Part shown: in pieces, positions 45,408 to 55,670 of the stretch
How the letters are laid out: the number at the start of each line of letters is the position of its first letter
Position numbering within the stretch: the stretch's first letter is position 1
Assembly (NCBI RefSeq): GCF_003025615.1
Contig: NZ_PYMJ01000012.1
Coordinates: 1 to 64,000, forward strand
DNA from: Photobacterium frigidiphilum
Lineage (GTDB): Bacteria > Pseudomonadota > Gammaproteobacteria > Enterobacterales > Vibrionaceae
Direction: 5' to 3'
DNA length: 64,000 bases
Made by a program: the position numbers and the translations under genes
Notes under the pieces: generated by a model
What the model was told of the DNA's origin: nothing
The model's database searches: none
The model's input: only the letters and a program-made list of their open reading frames with translations

Positions 45408-48281
45408 TTACTCATCACTGTTTGGTACTAAGTATTCTTGCCAGATCTGCTGTACAGTTCCACGCTCTGTGACAAACTGTGATTCATCAACATAAGCGGA
45501 TAATCCAAGTAAGTTCAAACGGTGAATATCATCACGCATTACGCAATACGCTTGCTTCAATGCTGATGCTTGAGGCAAGCTCAATACTTCACATTCCGCC
45601 ATAGTATCAAAAATACGAACATTATCAGACCAGCGTGTTAAATAAGGTTCAGTATGTGAATGTTGTAGTACCAAATATTGCGCTAAAAATTCAATATCAG
45701 TAATACCACCGTTATCTTGCTTTAAGCCAAACATACCGGCTTTTTTACTGCCTAAATGATCACGCATTTTATGACGCATGCTCACTACATCTGCCTGTAG
45801 TGATTGGGTATCTCGAGGTTGAGTTAAAATGCGTTTTCGAACATCAGAAAAAGCATCGAATAATGGCACATCGCCATAGATCATTCTGGCACGCACTAAT
45901 GCTTGGTGTTCCCATGTCCATGCTTCTTTTTGTTGGTATTCATCAAAAGACTCAACAGTACTTACCAATAGACCAGAGGCACCTGACGGGCGAAGACGCA
46001 CATCAATTTCGTATAACACCCCAGAAGATGTTCGCGTCGAAAACAAATGTACAATACGCTGCGCTAGCCTTAAATAAAACTGACGCCCATCAATCTCTTT
46101 TTTACCGTTGGTATAAACATCGGCGGGGCAATCATGTAAAAAGACCACGTCTAAATCAGAACCGTAGCCTAATTCCCAGCCGCCGACTTTTCCGTAGCCT
46201 ATAACACCAAAACCTTTGCCATTACGATCAACTAAATGGGTGGGCTCACCATACTTCTCGGCCATTTGTAACCAAGCTTGGTTAACCACTGCTGTGATAA
46301 TTGCCTCAGCAAGGTATGTAAGGTGATCACTCACGGCCATCAAGGGTAACGCACCCGCGATATCAGCCGCTGCAATGCGTAATAATTGCGCTTGCTTATA
46401 CTGACGAATAGCCTCCATTTGTTGCTCCATATCCTCTTCAGGGATACGAGCAAGGTATTCGCGTAACTCATCACCATATTGATCCAATGGGGTTGGGTTA
46501 TATAAATGTTGAGGATCCAATAACTCATCAAGCAAAATAGGGTATAGCGTTAGTTGCTCTGCCACCATCGGGCTCGCGGCACATAATCGAATTAGCTGAC
46601 CCAGCGCCGCGGGGTGTTCCCCAAGCAATTCAAGATACGTGGTGCGGGTTGCAACTCGCACAATTAATTTAGTCACTCGCGCCAATACGGCTGAAGCATC
46701 AGAGCGTGGAACAATACGAGATAAAACTTCAGGCATCAGCTTTGCGAGGACTTCTCTACCTCTTGGCCCTAACGTACGCTTCGATAATTCTGCTTTCATC
46801 CCCAATATGGTACTAACTTGGCTAGCGGGATCTGCCGCATCGAGTTCTGCCATAATACTCAACAGAACATCCTCATCTTTCGCCATTGCCCACATTTCAT
46901 GATATTGCTCACTAACAGAGCATCCAGCGTCATCCTCGTCAGTACCGATAATATCGTCAAATACAAGGTGGACCGCACTCATATGTAGTTCAATGGCTTC
47001 AAACAAGGATTGCCAATCTGCATAGCCCATCGCAAACGCTAAGCGTATTTGATCTAATGGCTTATCGGGTAAGGTTTGGGTTTGTTTATCATCAATCGCT
47101 TGTAGCAAGTTTTCTAACTTTCTTAAAAAGCAGTAGCCCAGCTCAAGGTGCTCAATTTGTTTTTCTGGCAGTAATGCCAATTGCTTCATTGCAGCCAAGG
47201 TTTTCAATAAGCTACGACCACGTAAACTTGGCTCTCGTCCGCCGCGAATGAGCTGGAATGACTGGGCAATAAACTCAACTTCGCGAATACCACCAGAACC
47301 TAACTTAATATTATTACTAAGACCACGACGTCGCACTTCGCTGCTGATCATAGATTTCATGCGACGCAATGCTTGAATGGCACTGAAATCGATATAACGA
47401 CGGAAAACAAAAGGACGTAACATTTGACGTAACTCTTGGTATTGGGTAAAGCTTTCACGCCCCATTACACGCGCTTTGACCATCGCATAACGTTCCCAAT
47501 CTCGCCCTTGCTCTTGGTAATAATCTTCTAGTGCCGCATAACTCATCACTAAAGGACCACTATCACCAAATGGGCGTAACCGCATATCAACACGATAACA
47601 AAAACCATCATAGGTTGGCTGATCAAGTGCCTTTATTAAACGCTGACCTAAACGGGTAAAGAATTGGGCGTTTGCCATGCTACGACGCCCCCCCACCGTA
47701 TCGCCATTTTCGGGGTAAGTAAAAATCAGATCAATATCAGAAGAAAAATTTAGTTCTCCGCCACCTAACTTTCCCATCCCAAGCACCAACATCGGCTGCG
47801 CTTCACCTGCAGAATTTGTCGGCATACCCCATTCTTTACAACATTGATTATAAAGCCATTGATACGCTTCCATAATAAGGGCTTCAGCAAGCTGAGAGAG
47901 GTGCGCAAGGCTTTGCTCTAATGTGGACTTATTCGTGAAATCGCGCCACGCAATCCACACCATTTCTTGGCGTCGAAAGGCGCGTAATTGACGCATTAAC
48001 CCGACATCATCAGCCGTGGTCACTAGCTTTATTTCAAGTTGTTGACGGTATTGCTCTGCGTGCTCTTTATCATCAATATGTTCGGATAGCCAAGGTAATA
48101 ATTGCCCATCGCACACTAGGGATGATGCAATAAAATCACTTAAACCAATTACGGTTTCAAGTTCATTTTGGCGCTCTGTTGGCCACTGAGCCAAGAGTTC
48201 AGGATGGGCTTGTTGAAGTTTATCTAACGCTTTGGTTGCGGCTATAGACAACAATTCAGGTCGCTCTAGGTGTTGAGTCAT
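45408..48281 (-). CDS. glnE: Bifunctional glutamine synthetase adenylyltransferase / adenylyl-removing enzyme
   Basis: A 957-residue protein with two nucleotidyltransferase domains: [20 protein letters not shown] in the N-terminal half and [20 protein letters not shown] in the C-terminal half, each with the GS-x-DxD active site. They remove and add AMP on glutamine synthetase in response to PII and glutamine. AAAGGAACTGCG precedes the ATG. It is followed after about 160 bases by hldE. Confidence 0.97.
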   Translation of the reverse strand: MTQHLERPELLSIAATKALDKLQQAHPELLAQWPTERQNELETVIGLSDFIASSLVCDGQLLPWLSEHIDDKEHAEQYRQQLEIKLVTTADDVGLMRQLRAFRRQEMVWIAWRDFTNKSTLEQSLAHLSQLAEALIMEAYQWLYNQCCKEWGMPTNSAGEAQPMLVLGMGKLGGGELNFSSDIDLIFTYPENGDTVGGRRSMANAQFFTRLGQRLIKALDQPTYDGFCYRVDMRLRPFGDSGPLVMSYAALEDYYQEQGRDWERYAMVKARVMGRESFTQYQELRQMLRPFVFRRYIDFSAIQALRRMKSMISSEVRRRGLSNNIKLGSGGIREVEFIAQSFQLIRGGREPSLRGRSLLKTLAAMKQLALLPEKQIEHLELGYCFLRKLENLLQAIDDKQTQTLPDKPLDQIRLAFAMGYADWQSLFEAIELHMSAVHLVFDDIIGTDEDDAGCSVSEQYHEMWAMAKDEDVLLSIMAELDAADPASQVSTILGMKAELSKRTLGPRGREVLAKLMPEVLSRIVPRSDASAVLARVTKLIVRVATRTTYLELLGEHPAALGQLIRLCAASPMVAEQLTLYPILLDELLDPQHLYNPTPLDQYGDELREYLARIPEEDMEQQMEAIRQYKQAQLLRIAAADIAGALPLMAVSDHLTYLAEAIITAVVNQAWLQMAEKYGEPTHLVDRNGKGFGVIGYGKVGGWELGYGSDLDVVFLHDCPADVYTNGKKEIDGRQFYLRLAQRIVHLFSTRTSSGVLYEIDVRLRPSGASGLLVSTVESFDEYQQKEAWTWEHQALVRARMIYGDVPLFDAFSDVRKRILTQPRDTQSLQADVVSMRHKMRDHLGSKKAGMFGLKQDNGGITDIEFLAQYLVLQHSHTEPYLTRWSDNVRIFDTMAECEVLSLPQASALKQAYCVMRDDIHRLNLLGLSAYVDESQFVTERGTVQQIWQEYLVPNSDE

Positions 48282-48356
48282 CGCAGTTCCTTTGATCCTT
48301 TTTCCTGATGAGCTTATCGCTCACGCCATTTCTATCGCCAAATAATATAAAGCGTG

Positions 48357-48409
48357 TATACCCAAGTCACCTCAAGGTGAATCTTGCATCCTGAGGTGAC
48401 TTGGGTATA
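48357..48409. repeat. Short inverted-repeat element with TATACCC ends
   Basis: TATACCCAAGTCACCTCA (from 48357) is matched by TGAGGTGACTTGGGTATA (to 48409), 18 perfect base pairs around a 17-base centre. The ends resemble those of the 262-bp element at 58564-58825, and a single end occurs near 55648. It lies between glnE and the chemoreceptor gene. Confidence 0.75.
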
Positions 48410-48434
48410 TATCAATTACGATACCACAAAGAAA

Positions 48435-48454
48435 CGCCCACCTAGAGGTGGGCG
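48435..48454 (-). terminator. Hairpin after the chemoreceptor gene
   Basis: CGCCCACCTAGAGGTGGGCG is a 20-base palindrome about 50 bases after the chemoreceptor stop; on the minus strand it is followed by TTTCTTTG. Confidence 0.75.
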
Positions 48455-48502
48455 CTTTATAAAAACATTGAAGATGAGTGCTTTCTCACTACTCGATGAT
48501 TT

Positions 48503-50104
48503 TTACACTTTAAATGCTTGGATCTTCCCTTCCAAATCATTAGCGTAAGCTTGCATCGTGTCTGATGTTTCTGACAATTCAGTCACAACCGTCACAGAGG
48601 CTTCAACCAATTCACGAACATTGGTTAAATTTTGATTCATCTCATCAGCTACTGCCGTTTGCTGTTCAGCAGCCGAGGCTATGTGGAAGTTCATATCATT
48701 GATTTTTTGCACTTGCTCAACGATTTTATCTAACTCGCCACCAGCTCGAGTCACTAAATCTACCCCTTCAGCGGCTTCAACAACACTTTGCTCCATTAAA
48801 CCAACAGCTTGATTCGCACTATTTTGCAATTGAGAGATCATCTCTTGAATCTCGACCGTGGCTGTTTGGGTTCGCTGCGCCAAATTACGCACTTCATCTG
48901 CCACAACGGCAAAACCGCGTCCGGCATCGCCCGCACGTGCCGCTTCAATAGCAGCATTCAGTGCCAGTAAGTTAGTTTGCTCTGAAATACCTTGAATAGT
49001 GACAATCACACTGCCAATTTGATCAACACGTGCTTCCACTTGATTTACCGCACCAGCCGATTGTGTAATATCTTGAGATAACTGATTAATAGTAACAATG
49101 GTTTTCGAGACAAACTCTTGCCCCTGTGCCGCTTGCTCAGATGTGCCTTCAGTGGTATTTGATGCATCACGAGCATGCTCAGCAACCGTTTGTACCGTCG
49201 ATGTCATTTCACTCATCGCTGAGGCGAGTTGATCAATTTCAATAAATTCTTCTTTAGCAGATTCTTTCGTTTCCACCATACTAATCGACATAACCTCAGC
49301 CAAGCATGACAGCTCTGCTGATGTTTCACGTTGATTACCCATCACTTCACGCAATTGCACTCGTGTTCGTTCAAGCTCACGCGCCAGATCGCCATATTCA
49401 TCATTGCAATCCATACTAATCGGTTGAGATAAATCACGATCAGCCAACTTTTTAATACTATCAGCTAAATACTGTGTCTGGCGTAACATCACGCTTGAGC
49501 CGCCCAATAGAATCATCACGAATGCCACAATCATTAAGCCCGTTTGCCAAGCAACCTGGGTAAGGAAATCATTGTAGTAACCATCAGCGACTGACGCAGA
49601 CTGTGATGCAACAACCAGCCAATTCCACTGAGGTAATTCAATCGCATAGTCAAAACGTGCCTGATCGTTAAGAACAACAGATCCTGCACCAGTATGCTGT
49701 GAAAAATACCGCGCTAAAGAGATACCTTGATCAGTGGTGTCCGTTAAATTACTGATAGAACGGGCCGTAGGATGACCAATCACCTTTCCAGTATCACGCT
49801 CAACTAAATAGAGGTATGCACCTTCTTGCCAGCTTGCGGCTTGTGTATTAATTATTTGCTCTGCCATTGCCTTGCCGCTTTCGCCTTGGGCAAGGAAATT
49901 ATTTAATAACGCAGCGTTCGCTTGGGCTAACTCTTCAGAGCGATCTTGTTGAATCTGAACAACTGACTGATGAAAGGTCTTTGCATCCCATAATTGCTTG
50001 CCAATCAGTAGCAACGTACTGAATACCATTAACAATACGAGCTTAGGCACAAGACGTATATTTGTTAATCCTTTTTCCCATGGTTTGAACACCATCTTGG
50101 TCAT
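48503..50104 (-). CDS. Methyl-accepting chemotaxis protein with single-Cache-type sensor
   Basis: A 533-residue chemoreceptor. A first membrane helix ([20 protein letters not shown], ~18-37) is followed by a periplasmic sensor of ~150 residues with [20 protein letters not shown] and [20 protein letters not shown], typical of sCache domains. A second helix lies near residues 190-207, then HAMP and the signalling domain. The conserved hairpin tip is [20 protein letters not shown]. The ligand is unknown. GGGAGATACCAA precedes the ATG. Gene order is unlike E. coli here: the gene interrupts the glnE-ygiF neighbourhood. Confidence 0.93.
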   Translation of the reverse strand: MTKMVFKPWEKGLTNIRLVPKLVLLMVFSTLLLIGKQLWDAKTFHQSVVQIQQDRSEELAQANAALLNNFLAQGESGKAMAEQIINTQAASWQEGAYLYLVERDTGKVIGHPTARSISNLTDTTDQGISLARYFSQHTGAGSVVLNDQARFDYAIELPQWNWLVVASQSASVADGYYNDFLTQVAWQTGLMIVAFVMILLGGSSVMLRQTQYLADSIKKLADRDLSQPISMDCNDEYGDLARELERTRVQLREVMGNQRETSAELSCLAEVMSISMVETKESAKEEFIEIDQLASAMSEMTSTVQTVAEHARDASNTTEGTSEQAAQGQEFVSKTIVTINQLSQDITQSAGAVNQVEARVDQIGSVIVTIQGISEQTNLLALNAAIEAARAGDAGRGFAVVADEVRNLAQRTQTATVEIQEMISQLQNSANQAVGLMEQSVVEAAEGVDLVTRAGGELDKIVEQVQKINDMNFHIASAAEQQTAVADEMNQNLTNVRELVEASVTVVTELSETSDTMQAYANDLEGKIQAFKV

Positions 50105-50282
50105 TTGGTATCTCCCTATTAATCGTGCGCTGGCCTCAACGATCTCAGTTGTTTATAGTGATAGCGATATCATGTCCAACAAACCGATTGCTTTACCCAT
50201 TGAATCAAAAAAGCCTGAATTATTTCAAAGCTCAAAAAAACTATAGCTATATTAACTATCGGCAGCAGATTGTGAAGATTAA

Positions 50283-51101
50283 ATGATGAAAAAGATCGAC
50301 GGCGTCAAACATGAATTGCATCCCATGAGTCTGATGGCTTTAATATTATCTTTCATGTCGTTAGCGATTGTGACCAGCTTAATATTTATTCCGCAAACAG
50401 ATGATGCTTACAGGCTATTTCTGGGCATTGACACATTTATCTGTTTAATGTTTTGGTGCCAATTATTGACCGATTTATGCCGTTCTAAGCAAAAAAGCAA
50501 TTACCTTAAAACCCATTGGTTAGACTTTATTGCCAGCATTCCAATCATTGAACCTGTTCGTTATATCCGTATATTGCAAATATTTCGCGTGTTACGGCTA
50601 ATTCGTTCTAGCCAGCAAGTTTTAGCTCATATCCGAAGTAATCGCCGGGAAGCAACGGTCGCCACCATCTTTTTATTAATAACGGTACTTGTAACTGTCG
50701 GTTCTGCGCTGATATTGATTTTAGAAGGTAGCGACCCTAACGCTAATATTCACTCTGCTACTGATGCCGTATGGTGGGTATTTGTAACCATTTCGACCGT
50801 CGGTTATGGCGACCATTATCCTGTCACGACTTCCGGTAAATTATTGGCTGCTATCATTATAATTTGTGGGGTTGGTTTGTTTGGTATGGTGGCAGGTTTA
50901 GTCAGCTCCGTTGTTTCTGACCCACAAAAACAGAAAGAAGTTAATGAAAAGAAGCATCAAAAAGAATGGCTACAAATGCTTGATATACAAAAGCGGCTTC
51001 TTGAGCGATTAGAAACTTTAGAATGTCGTTTAAGTGAAAAAGCGGGAACAGAACAACACGAAAATATAAAAGATGAGCATAAAAAAGCGCCCCATCAATA
51101 G
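50283..51101 (+). CDS. Voltage-gated-type potassium channel
   Basis: A 272-residue six-helix channel. Hydrophobic segments lie at ~16-36, 43-62 and 77-90. An S4-like helix with regularly spaced arginines follows (PVRYIRILQIFRVLRLIRSS, 91-110), then S5, a pore helix and the selectivity filter TVGYGD at 172-177, and S6 (~186-208). The C-terminal tail is a basic/acidic coiled coil (KRLLERLETLECRLSEKAG). It is divergent from the chemoreceptor with 178 bases between. Its physiological role cannot be told from sequence; K+ selectivity is well supported. Confidence 0.9.
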   Translation: MMKKIDGVKHELHPMSLMALILSFMSLAIVTSLIFIPQTDDAYRLFLGIDTFICLMFWCQLLTDLCRSKQKSNYLKTHWLDFIASIPIIEPVRYIRILQIFRVLRLIRSSQQVLAHIRSNRREATVATIFLLITVLVTVGSALILILEGSDPNANIHSATDAVWWVFVTISTVGYGDHYPVTTSGKLLAAIIIICGVGLFGMVAGLVSSVVSDPQKQKEVNEKKHQKEWLQMLDIQKRLLERLETLECRLSEKAGTEQHENIKDEHKKAPHQ

Positions 51102-51113
51102 GTGCGCTTCTTT
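51081..51113 (-). terminator. Terminator of ygiF, overlapping the 3' end of the channel gene
   Basis: On the minus strand GAAGCGCACC and GGGGCGCTTTTTT form a stem with one mismatch and end in a T-run. The left arm lies inside the last codons of the channel gene, so the signal probably serves both strands. Confidence 0.8.
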
Positions 51114-51170
51114 CTATATGATCTCAAAGATGAGCATAACAATTAGTCATTTTCACTGCCAAGCGGATCT

Positions 51171-52688
51171 TTATGGCCAGTACGGGGTTAATTCAACCCC
51201 CATTTGACGCGTCTGATCCATCGCATGAATCAATGACTCTTCTTTACGACTTAGCCATTTTTCAATCTGAGCTTGATCTTCTTCATCGTCTTGAAGGGCC
51301 ACAAGAGAACGAACCACATCTAACTGGTGGAGATCTTCAATACCTTGTAAAAGGTCTTGCCATGGCATTCTAAAATACGAACGTTTACCTTCATCATACA
51401 GCTCAGCAAAACACATCCCACTCATCAAATTGCGTAATAACCGAGGCTGTTGATCAAAATAATCAATCCGGTTTAATTCACGAGAAGAGGGAAAAACATC
51501 TTGTAACTCTTCCCATGAACGAGATAACGCACTATCAGAAAACGGTTTAATATTATCCGCTAATTTATTACGCATTTTGTCATCAAGGAATGGCTGCCAA
51601 CCTCGACTTAAAATCCAACGGCTTAAATCAAGCAACAAACCGCAATATCGTGCAGATTGTAATAGCTGCAACATATCACTGGCAGTCGGTAGCGCTTCAA
51701 AGCGAGCATCCAACTGCTGAAGCAATGGTTTACGGGCATTTAGCTTTTTCAGTAAACTCCCTTTTTCTGCCTGAATCGCCACAATCTTTGACGCTTCATT
51801 TAACCACTGAAGTTCACCTTCAAGCCACTGTAACTCTTGTCGAATTAATGCACTCGCACGGCGAGGAATCACGCCACCAAAAACAACAAAGGCTTGTCGG
51901 ATCAAACTTAAGGCATTTTTAAGTTCGCTAAGCGCGGCTAGATCATGACACTCAGCAAAAATCTGCTCATGATAATGCCAATGTCCTAAAGCATGTTCTA
52001 ACGTATTTACGAAAACCGTTTCAACTGAATCTTCAGGTTCGACATTCACAAAGGTCAACGCTTTAACATCATCACCTTCATACCCCGCCGCGAGACGATA
52101 GCCTCGTGCCGCTTTACTTAAATTACCCAGACGCATACCGCCTTCGGTACAAAGCTCACGAGCTAGTATAAACAAAACATCGGTTTGTCCGGAAATCAGC
52201 TCTAACTCAACTTCGCAGATGGGGGTTGTTTGGCCATTTGCACTGACATGTCCCTGATCAAAAGCCAATTCAATCTGGCTACCATCAGGCATTGCGACCA
52301 ACCATTGTTGCCGCTCGAAATCAGTTGAAAATAGTGGCTGAAGTTGTTGTTGAATATCGGCAACATCAACACTTTCTGGCCATGCATCGACCGGATGCAA
52401 AGTAAGATCAGGTACCGTGCTATTGGTTTCAGCGTTGTATTCCGGACGCTGATGCAACCCCGCAACAACACGACCCGCCGTTTTTAATGTCTGAACATAT
52501 ACGTCATCATAACGACGAATGCGTAAACCTATATCATGCTGTCGCAAAATTTGTTCGGGTGTGTCGAAGTAGACGTTGCCTAGCATTCGGCTGCTTTGCT
52601 GCAGTATTTTCGATTCAGATATTTTGCGCAATAAATGACTCGAAAATTCCGGCGAAACGAAAAGCTTCAGTTCTATCTCAGTTTCCAT
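51171..52688 (-). CDS. ygiF: CYTH-CHAD inorganic triphosphatase (YgiF)
   Basis: A 505-residue two-domain protein. The N-terminal CYTH triphosphate tunnel domain begins METEIELKLF, with the ExExK signature, and has basic strand residues such as GLRIRRYDDVYVQTLKTAGR. The C-terminal ~280 residues form a helical CHAD domain rich in conserved His and Arg (HDLAALSELKNALSLIRQAF). E. coli YgiF hydrolyses inorganic triphosphate; CHAD domains bind polyphosphate. Downstream phosphate-handling genes (DUF47, Pit) are divergent from it, a suggestive context. ATG 52688 is chosen because the ExExK motif must lie at the N-terminus. Confidence 0.92.
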   Translation of the reverse strand: METEIELKLFVSPEFSSHLLRKISESKILQQSSRMLGNVYFDTPEQILRQHDIGLRIRRYDDVYVQTLKTAGRVVAGLHQRPEYNAETNSTVPDLTLHPVDAWPESVDVADIQQQLQPLFSTDFERQQWLVAMPDGSQIELAFDQGHVSANGQTTPICEVELELISGQTDVLFILARELCTEGGMRLGNLSKAARGYRLAAGYEGDDVKALTFVNVEPEDSVETVFVNTLEHALGHWHYHEQIFAECHDLAALSELKNALSLIRQAFVVFGGVIPRRASALIRQELQWLEGELQWLNEASKIVAIQAEKGSLLKKLNARKPLLQQLDARFEALPTASDMLQLLQSARYCGLLLDLSRWILSRGWQPFLDDKMRNKLADNIKPFSDSALSRSWEELQDVFPSSRELNRIDYFDQQPRLLRNLMSGMCFAELYDEGKRSYFRMPWQDLLQGIEDLHQLDVVRSLVALQDDEEDQAQIEKWLSRKEESLIHAMDQTRQMGVELTPYWP

Positions 52689-52873
52689 AGTTATACCTAT
52701 AAACAGTGGCAAACCAAGGATATTTCCTTATGCGCTTGGGGGCAAGAGAGAAATATCAACAAAAGCTTGATCAAAAGTGTTTCCCCTATACTTAGTTATA
52801 CGTTACCATGCGCGCCTCAATGACCATCGCTCAAGAATTAGCCATTTTAGGCACTCTCTCAGGTTGATCGGCT

Positions 52874-53554
52874 ATGCCAGTAAATACAATAATGGGGCTC
52901 TTTGCTAAATCCCCAATGAAACCACTGCAACGTCACGTTACTCGCGTAAATGAATGTTGCGATTTGCTTATACCATTCTTTGAAGCATGTAATGCTGGAG
53001 ACTGGGACAAAGCATCTCACTTACGTGAACAGATTTCGCAACTTGAAAAAGATGCGGATGTATTGAAGCGTGAGATCCGTCTAAAGCTTCCTCGTGGCCT
53101 TTTCATGCCAGTCGACCGTACTGACATGTTAGGACTTCTTACTCAACAGGATAAACTAGCCAATCTATCAAAAGACATCGCAGGTCGAGTCTTAGGTCGT
53201 AAGCTACAAATCCCTGCCGTTATGTATCCTGATTTCGTCGCATACGTTCAACGCTGTCTTGACTCAGCTGACCAAGCTCGTCGAGTGATCAATGAATTGG
53301 ATGAACTGCTAGAAACAGGCTTCAAAGGCAGAGAAGTAACGCTTGTTGCCGAAATGATTAATCAGCTTGATGTCATCGAAGATGATACTGACAGCATGCA
53401 GATTGTCTTGCGCCAACAGCTTATGTCTATCGAAGACCAATACAACCCGGTAGATGTAATGTTCCTTTATAAAATTCTCGAGTGGGTTGGCGGTATCGCT
53501 GATCAGGCACAACGTGTCGGCTCGCGATTAGAAATCATGCTATCGCGCTCTTAA
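52874..53554 (+). CDS. DUF47 (TIGR00153) PhoU-like phosphate transport regulator
   Basis: A 226-residue all-helical protein with MPVNTIMGLFAKSPMKPLQR at the N-terminus and DKASHLREQISQLEKDADVL and LKREIRLKLPRGLFMPVDRT, characteristic of TIGR00153. It is related to PhoU and regularly precedes a pit phosphate transporter, as here (33 bases apart), so it probably modulates Pit activity. AGGTTGATCGGCT lies before the ATG. No membrane segment is visible. Confidence 0.92.
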   Translation: MPVNTIMGLFAKSPMKPLQRHVTRVNECCDLLIPFFEACNAGDWDKASHLREQISQLEKDADVLKREIRLKLPRGLFMPVDRTDMLGLLTQQDKLANLSKDIAGRVLGRKLQIPAVMYPDFVAYVQRCLDSADQARRVINELDELLETGFKGREVTLVAEMINQLDVIEDDTDSMQIVLRQQLMSIEDQYNPVDVMFLYKILEWVGGIADQAQRVGSRLEIMLSRS

Positions 53555-53586
53555 AGCACGAGAATTTAAAATAACAAGGTTTTACA

Positions 53587-54855
53587 ATGGAAATCCTGGC
53601 TAACTACGGCACCATTCTTATTTTGGTGGCGGCTATCTTCGGTCTTTTGATGGCGATTGGTATTGGTGCAAATGATGTTGCCAATGCTATGGGTACTTCA
53701 GTAGGTTCAAAGGCACTTACCGTTAAACAAGCAATCATCATTGCGATGATTTTTGAATTCGCAGGTGCTTACCTTGCGGGTGGTGAAGTAACAGATACTA
53801 TCCGTAAGGGTGTTATCGACATGTCGTTTTATGCTGATCAACCAGAAGTTTTGGTTTACGGTATGATGTCAGCTCTTCTTGCTGCTGGAACATGGTTATT
53901 GCTGGCTTCTTATATGGGCTGGCCGGTATCAACAACACACTCAATCATCGGTGCTATCATCGGTTTTGCGTGTATTTCTGTTGGTACTGAAGCTGTGGAT
54001 TGGCAGTCGGTACAGGGCATTGTCGGTAGCTGGCTTATTACCCCATTAATTTCAGGTCTCTTTGCTTACCTGATCTTTGTCAGTGCTCAGCGCCTCATTT
54101 TCGATACTGATAACCCCTTGATAAATGCCAAGCGTTTTGTCCCTATTTACATGTTTATCACTGCGATGGTCATTGCGTTGGTAACAATTACAAAAGGTCT
54201 AAAACACGTTGGATTACATCTATCAAGTGGTGAAGCTTGGGCGGCATCGGCAGCTGTATCTACTCTGATTATGATTTTTGGTTATATCTATATCAGTAAA
54301 AAATACACTGACGATGGTAGCTCAGTTGATAGCAATGGCTATGCTGGCGTAGAACGCGTATTCAGCCTATTAATGGTTGTTACAGCGTGTGCGATGGCAT
54401 TTGCTCATGGTTCCAATGATGTCGCTAATGCAATTGGTCCACTGTCTGCGATTGTATCAACCGTTCAGAACATGGGACAAATTGCAGAGAAAACAACAAT
54501 AGCATGGTGGATTCTACCATTAGGTGGTGTCGGTATTGTTATTGGTCTAGCAACAATGGGGCATAAAGTAATGGCCACCGTTGGTACTGGTATTACGGAA
54601 CTAACACCAAGTCGAGGCTTTGCTGCTCAGTTAGCAACAGCATCAACCGTGGTATTAGCATCTGGTACTGGTTTACCAATCTCTACAACACAAACGTTAG
54701 TTGGTGGTGTAATTGGTGTCGCTTTTGCCCGTGGTATTGGAGCGTTGAACTTAGGCGTTGTACGTAACATCGTCGCGTCTTGGGTTGTAACGTTACCTGC
54801 TGGTGCCCTACTTGCTGTTGTTTTCTTCTACATCATACAAGCTATTTTTGGTTAA
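53587..54855 (+). CDS. Low-affinity inorganic phosphate transporter (Pit/PiT family)
   Basis: A 422-residue PiT transporter with about ten to twelve membrane segments. The duplicated PiT signature appears as GIGANDVANAMGTSVGSKAL near the N-terminus and AFAHGSNDVANAIGPLSAIV in the second half. It imports phosphate with H+ or Na+; cation choice cannot be decided by eye. It forms a two-gene operon with the DUF47 protein and ends in a strong terminator. Confidence 0.95.
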   Translation: MEILANYGTILILVAAIFGLLMAIGIGANDVANAMGTSVGSKALTVKQAIIIAMIFEFAGAYLAGGEVTDTIRKGVIDMSFYADQPEVLVYGMMSALLAAGTWLLLASYMGWPVSTTHSIIGAIIGFACISVGTEAVDWQSVQGIVGSWLITPLISGLFAYLIFVSAQRLIFDTDNPLINAKRFVPIYMFITAMVIALVTITKGLKHVGLHLSSGEAWAASAAVSTLIMIFGYIYISKKYTDDGSSVDSNGYAGVERVFSLLMVVTACAMAFAHGSNDVANAIGPLSAIVSTVQNMGQIAEKTTIAWWILPLGGVGIVIGLATMGHKVMATVGTGITELTPSRGFAAQLATASTVVLASGTGLPISTTQTLVGGVIGVAFARGIGALNLGVVRNIVASWVVTLPAGALLAVVFFYIIQAIFG

Positions 54856-54870
54856 GCGTGACTCAGGTTC

Positions 54871-54899
54871 AAAAGAGGGAGGCTTTGCCTCCCTCTTTT
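54871..54899 (+). terminator. Terminator after the Pit gene
   Basis: AAAAGAGGGAGGC TTT GCCTCCCTCTTTT is a perfect 13-bp stem ending in T residues. Confidence 0.95.
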
Positions 54900-54968
54900 C
54901 TTGCACCTAAGGCACAAACTTTTTAGTATCTGTGCTCTTAAAGAATACGGCTCCTCAAGGATCAAATT

Positions 54969-55586
54969 GTGAAGCATCTAATTAGCATTTTATTATTAGC
55001 TTGCGCTGTTGTTACAGCTCCTGTGCAAGCTGAGCAAGTTCGTTACATTTCGGATAATTTATTCACTTACATGCATAAAGGTCCAAGCACTCAATTTCGT
55101 ATTATCGGTAGTGTGAATGCGGGTACCAAAGTTGCATTACTAGAAACCAACAAAGAAACGGGCTTTAGTCGCGTTACCGATGATCGTGGACGCTCCGGTT
55201 GGGTAAACTCAGACTTCGTTTCTCGTCAAGTTGGCTTACAAGCTCGTGTACCTGCACTTGAAAGTGAATTAACAAAAGTAAAAGCAGCGCTTGCTGAAGC
55301 GACAAAATCAAGCGATGAGCAAAATGCAGGATTGAAAAATTCACTGGCGCTACGCAATACTCAAATCAGTGAAATGGAAGAGAAAAGCATTAATATGAAT
55401 GATCAATTAACGGCATCTCAAGCCGAAATTCGTGAGTTACGTGCGAAAATTGACACTCAGAAAGATGATCTACTCATGAAGTGGTTTACGTATGGCAGTA
55501 TGGTGGCGGGCTTTGGCTTGCTACTTGGTCTAGTACTTCCACATATCATTCCACGTCGCCGTAAGCGTAATAACGGCTGGGCGTAA
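54969..55586 (+). CDS. SH3-domain protein of the TIGR04211/YgiM family
   Basis: A 205-residue envelope protein. The signal peptide MKHLISILLLACAVVTAPVQ is cleaved after Ala21. A bacterial SH3 domain (~22-88) has VRYISDNLFTYMHKGPSTQF and GRSGWVNSDFVSR. A coiled coil (~95-165) follows, then a C-terminal membrane anchor (WFTYGSMVAGFGLLLGLVLP) and a basic tail. YgiM lies next to cca in E. coli; here only gspB and exeA intervene. The function is unknown. The start is GTG 54969 with AAGGA nine bases upstream. Confidence 0.9.
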   Translation: MKHLISILLLACAVVTAPVQAEQVRYISDNLFTYMHKGPSTQFRIIGSVNAGTKVALLETNKETGFSRVTDDRGRSGWVNSDFVSRQVGLQARVPALESELTKVKAALAEATKSSDEQNAGLKNSLALRNTQISEMEEKSINMNDQLTASQAEIRELRAKIDTQKDDLLMKWFTYGSMVAGFGLLLGLVLPHIIPRRRKRNNGWA

Positions 55587-55602
55587 TAATAGATTACCTA
55601 AT

Positions 55603-55634
55603 AAAAATGGCAGCCTATGGGCTGCCATTTTTTT
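55603..55634 (+). terminator. Terminator after the YgiM-like gene
   Basis: AAAAATGGCAGC CTATGG GCTGCCATTTTTTT is a strong hairpin; the A-run allows use by the converging gspB transcript too. Confidence 0.93.
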
Positions 55635-55670
55635 ATCTATTAACGGTATACCCAAGCCTCCTCAAAACAC

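Noticed and set aside
45800..47251. Plus-strand frames inside glnE
   Set aside because: They are antisense shadows of glnE with no family resemblance.
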